From an uncultured Clostridia bacterium (GTDB taxonomy: Bacteria; Bacillota; Clostridia; Oscillospirales; Oscillospiraceae): DNA of 5,246 nt. This document shows positions 1 through 4,710 of this stretch, one piece after another (position 1 is the stretch's first letter; the number at the start of each line of letters is the position of its first letter). A model generated the notes under the pieces. The model was not told where the DNA came from, searched no databases, and saw nothing but the letters and a program-made list of their open reading frames with translations. A program made the translations under genes and the position numbers. The DNA lies in the NCBI GenBank assembly GCA_947176425.1, contig CAMWQV010000197.1, forward strand, positions 1-5,246, given 5' to 3'.

Positions 1-21
1 CTGTACATTTTTATCAGCCAT
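1..21 (-). CDS. 5' end of a third operon gene (partial, seven codons)
   Basis: The minus strand reads ATG at 21-19 and then six more codons, giving MADKNVQ, before the window ends. A GGAGGT ribosome-binding site lies at 30-35, 8 nt upstream of the ATG. The gap from the upstream stop codon is only 16 bp, so this is very probably the next gene of the same leftward operon. Seven residues are too few to identify a family. By analogy with other SWIM/helical-repeat operons, a MoxR-type AAA+ ATPase would be a reasonable expectation, but that is inference from context only. Confidence 0.75.
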
Positions 22-29
22 AACGTTTT

Positions 30-35
30 ACCTCC
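30..35 (-). promoter_or_regulatory. Ribosome-binding site of the partial third gene
   Basis: GGAGGT on the minus strand, 8 nt before the ATG at 21-19 and just past the stop codon of the preceding gene. This site is the main reason to believe a real gene starts at the left edge. Confidence 0.75.
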
Positions 36-37
36 AT

Positions 38-2014
38 TTATTTCAGTCTCCAGATATCGGCCCAGTCCGGGAAGGGCAGACCGGCTTCCAGCTGTTTGAT
101 TGTCGCGGGGATGCCTTTTTCCATCAAGCTCCGGTCGCTGCTGTGAATCACATTTGCCGCCAGCACTTCCCGCAGACCGTTGACAAGTTCCTGGTTGGAC
201 AGGGATTCCGAAGCGGCCCGGAACAGGTCCCAGATGTTGTAGCCATACACGAGCTTATTGTTATTGTGCAGGCTTTTTTCCAGCACGCCCACAAAACTGC
301 CGTGATACCGGAGAATCATATACCCATAGGCGTAAAACCCGCCGGTCTCCGCCATGCGCCTGCGGAGGTACGGGACCATAATCGCGCACGCTTCCGGGTC
401 GCTGGGGCTTGCCAGAGCGGAGAGAACCACGTCCAGAACATCCATGGATATAACCGACGCGCTTGAATGCAGCTGGTAATAGGCCTGGTCTGATTTTCTG
501 CGCTGGGTCCAGACGGATTCGGTGAGCAGGGACAGCCAGCGTTTGTCGAAATTTTCAATTAAACTGTCATTGCCGAAATGAATCACGCGGCCCGAGTTGC
601 AGGTAACGGTCATACCCAGGGTATCGCTGCTGAGTTTCGCCAGCCCCTGAATGACGGCGAAATGCAAATCTTTTATATGTTCCCGGTCTTTTTCCGGGGG
701 GATAGCGGTGCAGACATAGCGGGAGAAGGTGTCAAACACTTCCTCCGGCGGACGGGTCAGGGCGGCGGCAACCAGCGCGGCAGCCACATAGCGGGGATTC
801 TCCGGGTCCTTGTCCCACAGCTCCCGCACCAAATCGCACAGAGGCGATTTTCCGGCCTTGCATACGCTGTCCACCAGCCAAGTAGCGGTTTGGTCTGCCA
901 GCGCGCTGTGATGTCCCGACAGTTTCCTGTACATCATCGGATCTTCCCAGTGCCCGTCCATCCACCGCCAGAAATCCAGCATTTTCGGCGACGATTTGCC
1001 CCGAATCGCGTACTGCCATTTGTCCGCCTCATTGGTCATATCCTGGGTCAGCTTCTGTTCCCTGAAAAACGCCTCAAAATACGCCAGAGCTTCCTCCGCC
1101 AGCAGTTCAGACGCCCAATCAGCCGTCGTTTCGCCCAGAAACCACGCCGCCGTGCCCCCGTTCTTTTTCAGCTCGGCTTTCCAGAACTTATGTACTTCTT
1201 CGCCGTCCTGCCGCGCCAGCCCTTCCAGCACCGCGTCACGGTTTTTGCTCCGTTCGGTCTTGGCGAGGTCAAGAAGCAGCTGTGTATTTTCCGGGTCCGT
1301 GCCCATATCCGTGATAATCGCCGTGCCGAGGGCGGTGATAACGGACGTGCGGACATCTTTTTTCGCTTTGGGCAGGATTTCTTTCAGCCACGGCACGGAA
1401 TCCGCGCCCTCAATGGCGGCGATCACTTCCACCCGGCGGCCCATGGCGCGTTTTCCGGCGGGGTCAAACTCCAGCCGGAGCCACGGCAGGGCAACAGGAC
1501 CGATTTTTTTCAATATCTCCATGTTCAGGTCGGCGATTTCACCGTAGCCGTCCCCCAGGCCGTCCACCACGGCGGGGAGAATCCGGAAATCGGTAAAAAA
1601 TCCGGGGTTGTTTTCCCAGGCGGCCTTGATAGTGTCAATCCGTCCGCCGCCGGTAGTAGTCAGGGCGCTGAGCAGCGGCTGGAGCTGTGCCCGAGACAGC
1701 TGCTGGTAGGTTCCGCTCCCAAGATACTCCAGCGGTTCCAGGTCGCCGGACGCGCCGGATTTCGCCTGCGTATACGCCACCGCGTCCACCAGGGCCAGCG
1801 TGTCCAGCAGCAGCCCGGCACGTTCTTCCGGGGGCGCGTCCAGCAGTTTCTGCAAACTTGCGCTGATTTTTCCGAATACCGGACTTGCAGCGGCAAGAGG
1901 TTTCATATTTTCGGCGGCGCGCTGGAGGCGGAAATCTTCTCCCAGCAGGCCGGTTCCGGCAATGGCGGCGTATTCCAGCCGTTCTTTCACATCATAAAGC
2001 GGTTGCAGGTTCAT
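38..2014 (-). CDS. HEAT-like helical-repeat protein, second gene of the SWIM operon
   Basis: A 658-residue protein with no signal peptide and no membrane segment, so probably cytoplasmic. It is rich in Leu and Ala and looks almost entirely helical. Paired helices resembling HEAT repeats are clearest at about residues 158-280, for example the pieces around DLNMEILKKIGPVALPWL, VPWLKEILPKAKKDVRTSV and NTQLLLDLAKTE. The second half, about 290-658, is also helical but has many Trp and Tyr residues and no motif I recognise; the chain ends DWADIWRLK. No catalytic motif is visible, so a scaffold or protein-binding role is the best guess. The start is the ATG at 2014-2012 with GGAGG 8 nt upstream. It lies 13 bp after the SWIM gene and 16 bp before the next gene, so the three are probably co-transcribed. 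Clostridial relatives of this type are usually labelled HEAT repeat domain-containing protein. Function is unknown. Confidence 0.85.
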   Translation of the reverse strand: MNLQPLYDVKERLEYAAIAGTGLLGEDFRLQRAAENMKPLAAASPVFGKISASLQKLLDAPPEERAGLLLDTLALVDAVAYTQAKSGASGDLEPLEYLGSGTYQQLSRAQLQPLLSALTTTGGGRIDTIKAAWENNPGFFTDFRILPAVVDGLGDGYGEIADLNMEILKKIGPVALPWLRLEFDPAGKRAMGRRVEVIAAIEGADSVPWLKEILPKAKKDVRTSVITALGTAIITDMGTDPENTQLLLDLAKTERSKNRDAVLEGLARQDGEEVHKFWKAELKKNGGTAAWFLGETTADWASELLAEEALAYFEAFFREQKLTQDMTNEADKWQYAIRGKSSPKMLDFWRWMDGHWEDPMMYRKLSGHHSALADQTATWLVDSVCKAGKSPLCDLVRELWDKDPENPRYVAAALVAAALTRPPEEVFDTFSRYVCTAIPPEKDREHIKDLHFAVIQGLAKLSSDTLGMTVTCNSGRVIHFGNDSLIENFDKRWLSLLTESVWTQRRKSDQAYYQLHSSASVISMDVLDVVLSALASPSDPEACAIMVPYLRRRMAETGGFYAYGYMILRYHGSFVGVLEKSLHNNNKLVYGYNIWDLFRAASESLSNQELVNGLREVLAANVIHSSDRSLMEKGIPATIKQLEAGLPFPDWADIWRLK

Positions 2015-2022
2015 GATTTACG

Positions 2023-2030
2023 CCTCCTTA
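2023..2030 (-). promoter_or_regulatory. Stop codon fused to ribosome-binding site (TAAGGAGG)
   Basis: The stop codon TAA of the SWIM gene (2030-2028) runs directly into GGAGG (2027-2023), 8 nt before the ATG of the helical-repeat gene. Ribosomes finishing the first gene would uncover or reach this site, so the two genes are likely translationally coupled and made in a set ratio. No terminator or promoter fits in the 13-bp gap. Confidence 0.8.
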
Positions 2031-3464
2031 AAATTGCAGCCGGATCACGCGTTCCGGCGTTACGATGCTGTAAGGGTGCAGGCAGAGGGACTTGTCCTGT
2101 CCATCGTAGAACATAAGCCCGAAAAGCGCGCTTCCGGCGGGGGGCGCGTCCGGCAGAAGGATAAAACGGATGACTGACGCATGGTCCGGGCCGTCCTCCT
2201 TGCGGTCACGGAGCAGGATGCGTCCGCCCTTCGGGTCCTCCAGCACGGTTTCTTCGCCGATTTGACCGATCTGCCCGATAGGAAGCAGGACGGCTAAAAA
2301 TTTCGGCGCAAGCGTGTTTTTAATCGTCCCTTTCACCAGCTTGACCGCCGCCGCGATATCCGGCTGTGCCAGTCCGGGCAGGGCGGCGGATTCCTCCGGG
2401 GTCAGGGCGCGGGTGGAAAAATTCTCCCAGCGGATACGATGGTCTCCCTCGCCGGGGTAGGTGTACAAAACCGGGATTTCCAGCAGGTCAAAACGGCTGT
2501 CGTCGCCCTTGACGTACTTCAGGGCTTTTATGGGCCGCAGGTTCTGGGTCTGGGCGATCTCGCCGCTGTCGATATCCAGCCACCAGCCGCGTTCGATGTA
2601 CTCTTTTTTCGCCTCGTCGCAGGTCACGTCAAAGGAAAGCTGGATTAAACGCGCGTTTTCCCGGTACGCTCCGGCGGCATGTAAATCCTCCAGCCGCCAG
2701 ACGCCGCCCAGGGCTTCGTAGAGAACGGAGTCTTCCGCAGTAAAACTGTTGGTATCCAGTTTGTTTTGCAGGAAAACCCGTGATTTTTTGATGGTCGAGC
2801 GCAGATAGATTAAAATACGCAGGGCCTCGGCATACGCGGCGTCCGCCTGGTCGGGGTGTTTCTGCACGGTGCGCACGGCAAGGGCGATTCTGGTAAAAGC
2901 GGTCTGGGGGCCGGTGAGATAACTGCTGCCCAGGTCTTTGGCGAGTTTTTCGTACATCTGGGCCGAACTGCCCGCCAGCGTTCCCAAACCGGAGGACAGA
3001 AGGTCGTTTACCATTTTTTCCGCCATGTCCAGACCTTCCAGCTGTTTGTTCAGTTTCTTTTTCTGGGCGGCGGCGTTGGGCTTTTTGGGCTTCGCCGGGG
3101 CGTCTGACGCCTTTTTCGCGGCACGGGCGGCCTGTTTCGCCCGCTTGTCGGCGATATCCTGGGGGATTTCCGCCACGGCGAAGGGTTTTCCCGCCAGCTG
3201 TTCAAACATCAGGCCCAGGGCGTGCTTGCAGGGAAATTGCCGGCTCGGGCACGAACAGCGGCAGACCGGGGTGTCCGGCTGGCTCCAGTCGATGGACACG
3301 CGGTAGGGGTTTTTCCCGCTGCCCTTGCAGTCTGACCAGTATACGGTCCCGTCCTCTGTCTTTTGCAGGGCGGTAAAGCTGCCTTTTTTAGACAGTTTGC
3401 GTCCGTTTTCAGCCGCCGCGGGATTCGGCGCTTGTAGCAGAATAAATTGTTCCGTCAGTTCCAT
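2028..3464 (-). CDS. SWIM zinc-finger protein, first gene of the leftward operon
   Basis: A protein of 478 residues from the ATG at 3464-3462. The SWIM finger is seen directly: C70-x-C72-x6-C79-x-H81 (CSCPSRQFPCKH), matching CxCx(n)CxH, with an extra Cys at 68. SWIM fingers bind zinc and mediate DNA or protein contacts. Before it, residues 38-60 form the strand-rich piece (TVYWSDCKGSGKNPYRVSID) usual in these proteins. A Lys/Ala/Pro linker spans about 106-141, followed by a helical block beginning GLDMAEKMVNDLLSSGLG. This layout recalls SWIM proteins encoded beside MoxR ATPases and VWA proteins, such as E. coli YehQ; that link is from memory. The C-terminal half (about 240-478) has no motif I recognise. 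There is a small in-frame repeat (IGQIGQIG). A GTG at 3467-3465 is an alternative start, 6 nt from the ribosome-binding site; I prefer ATG at 9 nt. No signal peptide or membrane segment. Confidence 0.9.
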   Translation of the reverse strand: MELTEQFILLQAPNPAAAENGRKLSKKGSFTALQKTEDGTVYWSDCKGSGKNPYRVSIDWSQPDTPVCRCSCPSRQFPCKHALGLMFEQLAGKPFAVAEIPQDIADKRAKQAARAAKKASDAPAKPKKPNAAAQKKKLNKQLEGLDMAEKMVNDLLSSGLGTLAGSSAQMYEKLAKDLGSSYLTGPQTAFTRIALAVRTVQKHPDQADAAYAEALRILIYLRSTIKKSRVFLQNKLDTNSFTAEDSVLYEALGGVWRLEDLHAAGAYRENARLIQLSFDVTCDEAKKEYIERGWWLDIDSGEIAQTQNLRPIKALKYVKGDDSRFDLLEIPVLYTYPGEGDHRIRWENFSTRALTPEESAALPGLAQPDIAAAVKLVKGTIKNTLAPKFLAVLLPIGQIGQIGEETVLEDPKGGRILLRDRKEDGPDHASVIRFILLPDAPPAGSALFGLMFYDGQDKSLCLHPYSIVTPERVIRLQF

Positions 3465-3473
3465 CACATGGGA

Positions 3474-3479
3474 CTCCTT
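3474..3479 (-). promoter_or_regulatory. Ribosome-binding site of the SWIM gene
   Basis: AAGGAG on the minus strand. It is 9 nt before ATG 3464-3462 and 6 nt before GTG 3467-3465, so either could be used. A further ATG at 3469-3467 is followed at once by TGA and cannot encode a protein. Confidence 0.75.
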
Positions 3480-3491
3480 CCTGGAAGAATG

Positions 3492-3529
3492 GTTGTTTCG
3501 GACAGGGTTTTTGTTCCTGTTCCAACAAC
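3492..3529. repeat. Imperfect 38-bp inverted repeat at the leftward transcription start
   Basis: The outer arms GTTGTT (3492-3497) and AACAAC (3524-3529) are complementary. The inner arms ACAGG (3502-3506) and CCTGT (3516-3520) are complementary, with one further G-C pair (3500/3522) and a 9-nt centre. The element covers the predicted leftward start (about 3526) and most of the first part of the leader. It could be an operator for a repressor or an mRNA hairpin in the 5' leader. No T-run follows on the minus strand, so it is not an intrinsic terminator of the leftward transcript. Confidence 0.5.
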
Positions 3530-3532
3530 GCT

Positions 3533-3561
3533 ATTTTATCCCTTTTTTTGCCGTCTGTCCA
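3533..3561 (-). promoter_or_regulatory. Predicted sigma-A promoter of the SWIM operon
   Basis: On the minus strand: TGGACA (3561-3556, 5 of 6 matches to the -35 consensus), a 17-nt spacer, then TAAAAT (3538-3533, 5 of 6 matches to the -10 consensus). Predicted start is near 3526, giving a leader of about 60 nt before the SWIM start codon. Spacing and both boxes are near ideal for the housekeeping sigma factor. Confidence 0.7.
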
Positions 3562-3603
3562 TACAAATTTTCTAATATTAACGATATCTTAACATACTGC
3601 CTC

Positions 3604-3632
3604 TTGACATATATAAAACAGTTTTATAAAAT
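3604..3632 (+). promoter_or_regulatory. Predicted sigma-A promoter of the DUF4867 gene
   Basis: TTGACA (3604-3609, perfect -35), a 17-nt spacer, then TAAAAT (3627-3632, 5 of 6 for the -10). The sequence upstream is AT-rich. Predicted start is near 3639, giving a leader of about 24 nt. This is expected to be a strong promoter. It is divergent from the SWIM operon promoter, with 42 bp between the two -35 boxes. Confidence 0.8.
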
Positions 3633-3650
3633 ATTACAAGTACTTATGAT

Positions 3651-3660
3651 GGAGGAGGAA
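3651..3660 (+). promoter_or_regulatory. Ribosome-binding site of the DUF4867 gene
   Basis: GGAGGAGGAA directly upstream of ATG 3663-3665; the first GGAGG is 7 nt from the start codon. This long purine-rich site fixes the start codon and suggests efficient translation. Confidence 0.85.
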
Positions 3661-3662
3661 CC

Positions 3663-4298
3663 ATGAAAATTTATTCAATTTATGACCCGGAATTTGCCCC
3701 TTATGGGAAAGTTTTGGAGGGATACGACACCAAACCCCTCACCGATACCCTGACCGCCGTCACACCTCTGCCGGAAGGCGTGGAGTACGTTCCCTCCCAG
3801 CCGGAACTGGAAGCCCTGCCTGCTGCAAACCTGATCGCCGCCAACGCCTACGGCGGAATGCCCGTACAGCTGGGCTGGTGCAGCGGCCACAACACGAAAC
3901 TGAACTGTCTGGAATATCACCGCGACAGTGAGCTGAACTGCGGCACAAAAGATTTTATTCTGCTGCTGGCCCGTGAGGACGAAATCGTGGACGGACATTT
4001 GGACACCGGTAAAGTGAAGGCGTTCAAAGTACCGGCGGGCGTGCTGGTGGAGGTCTACGCCACAACGCTGCACTATGCGCCCTGCAGCGCGGCGGCAGGA
4101 GAAGGATTCCGCGTATTGGTCGCACTGCCCCGCGGGACGAACGGTCCGAAACCGGAGATCACCGCCCTGAACAGCGAGGACAAGACGCTGTGGGCCTGCA
4201 ACAAATGGCTCCTGGCCCACGCAGAGAGCAGCGAGGCCGGTCAGGGCGCGTTTGTGGGGCTTGACGGCGTTAATATTGATATTGCCGGAGATATCTAA
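3663..4298 (+). CDS. DUF4867 family cupin-like protein
   Basis: A 211-residue soluble protein that I recognise as DUF4867, a family of unknown function seen mainly in Clostridia and relatives. The hallmark is the central block from G71 to about N92, containing GWCSGHNTKLN and then E84-Y-H86-R-D-S-E-L-N. A second block at 121-141 contains PAG (124-126) and LHYAPC with H137. The spacing of E84/H86, the PAG turn and H137 resembles a cupin barrel, so these are candidate metal ligands; this is inference. Length is about what I expect for the family, so it appears intact. The ATG has a strong ribosome-binding site. The gene has its own promoter and terminator and no co-transcribed neighbour. A small-molecule or sugar-related enzymatic role is plausible for a cupin fold, but no substrate can be named. 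Confidence 0.88.
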   Translation: MKIYSIYDPEFAPYGKVLEGYDTKPLTDTLTAVTPLPEGVEYVPSQPELEALPAANLIAANAYGGMPVQLGWCSGHNTKLNCLEYHRDSELNCGTKDFILLLAREDEIVDGHLDTGKVKAFKVPAGVLVEVYATTLHYAPCSAAAGEGFRVLVALPRGTNGPKPEITALNSEDKTLWACNKWLLAHAESSEAGQGAFVGLDGVNIDIAGDI

Positions 4299-4305
4299 TC
4301 ATAAC

Positions 4306-4352
4306 ACAGCGCCTGTATCCATGCGGTTTTGCGGATACAGGCGCTGTTTTTT
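4306..4352 (+). terminator. Intrinsic terminator of the DUF4867 gene
   Basis: A perfect 15-bp stem, ACAGCGCCTGTATCC (4306-4320) with GGATACAGGCGCTGT (4333-4347), a 12-nt loop, and a run of six T (4347-4352). It starts 8 nt after the stop codon. In the opposite direction the hairpin is followed by TGTTATGATT, not a T-run, so it should stop mainly rightward transcription, though the stem might also hinder transcripts arriving from the convergent nuclease gene. Confidence 0.93.
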
Positions 4353-4419
4353 ATGGTTATTATTCGTTTGCCGTCAGGCGTTCCAAGAAGGAATGACCGC
4401 CGTCCAGCAGACAGTCGAT

Positions 4420-4710
4420 TCAGTTATCTTTACGCAGACGCTCGATTTCTTCACGGGTGAGACCTGTAAATTGAACGATCATATCTATGGGAATATTCAC
4501 CTTCAGAGCATCAGCCACAATCTCCGCCTCACGTTTTGCTTTGCCGATTTCTATGCCATCTTTTCTGCCAATCTCTATGCCAGCCTTTTTTCCGCGGTCC
4601 TCTGCCGTTGCTAAATTCGATTCCAAATCTGTCTGGTACATTCTGCGGCTGCGGAAGACCGCACGTTCCCGTTCATCCTGGCTGATGCTCATCAACAAAT
4701 CCCCTGCCAT
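4420..4710 (-). CDS. Possible intragenic Rpn C-terminal small protein (RpnS-like)
   Basis: In frame with the nuclease gene, an ATG at 4710-4708 (codon 175 of the visible frame, MAGDLLMSIS) stands 8 nt after AAGGAGG (4725-4719). Starting here gives 96 residues. They hold the last helices, the two GIEIG units and the LTREEIERLR end, but no nuclease residues. As I recall, E. coli rpn genes make such C-terminal products (RpnS) that bind and block the full-length toxic nuclease. The site seen here has the right position and phase. The AAGGAGG also encodes Lys-Glu-Ala, so it could be chance; I saw no convincing promoter just upstream. Expression is unproven. Confidence 0.45.
   Translation of the reverse strand: MAGDLLMSISQDERERAVFRSRRMYQTDLESNLATAEDRGKKAGIEIGRKDGIEIGKAKREAEIVADALKVNIPIDMIVQFTGLTREEIERLRKDN

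Noticed and set aside
578..2116. A 512-codon open frame on the plus strand, opposite the helical-repeat gene
   Set aside because: It has low-complexity Arg/Gln/Pro/Phe/Gly composition, no recognisable motif, no well-placed ribosome-binding site, and lies antisense to a convincing gene. Long antisense frames are common opposite GC-rich genes.
3325..3666. A 113-codon plus-strand frame ending with MMEEEP and an ATGA overlap with the DUF4867 start
   Set aside because: Most of it is antisense to the SWIM gene and across the promoter region. The final codons are just the GGAGGAGGAA ribosome-binding site read as protein, and the predicted promoter would not transcribe its beginning.
3675..4220. A 181-codon minus-strand frame opposite DUF4867
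   Set aside because: It is a shadow of the well-supported plus-strand gene, with no family resemblance.
4306..4352. The terminator as a bidirectional terminator for the convergent nuclease gene
   Set aside because: On the minus strand the stem is followed by TGTTATGATT instead of a T-run, so only the rightward function is well supported.
4252..4614. A 120-codon plus-strand frame running through the terminator into the nuclease gene
   Set aside because: It crosses a strong terminator and is antisense to the nuclease; its translation has no family-like features.
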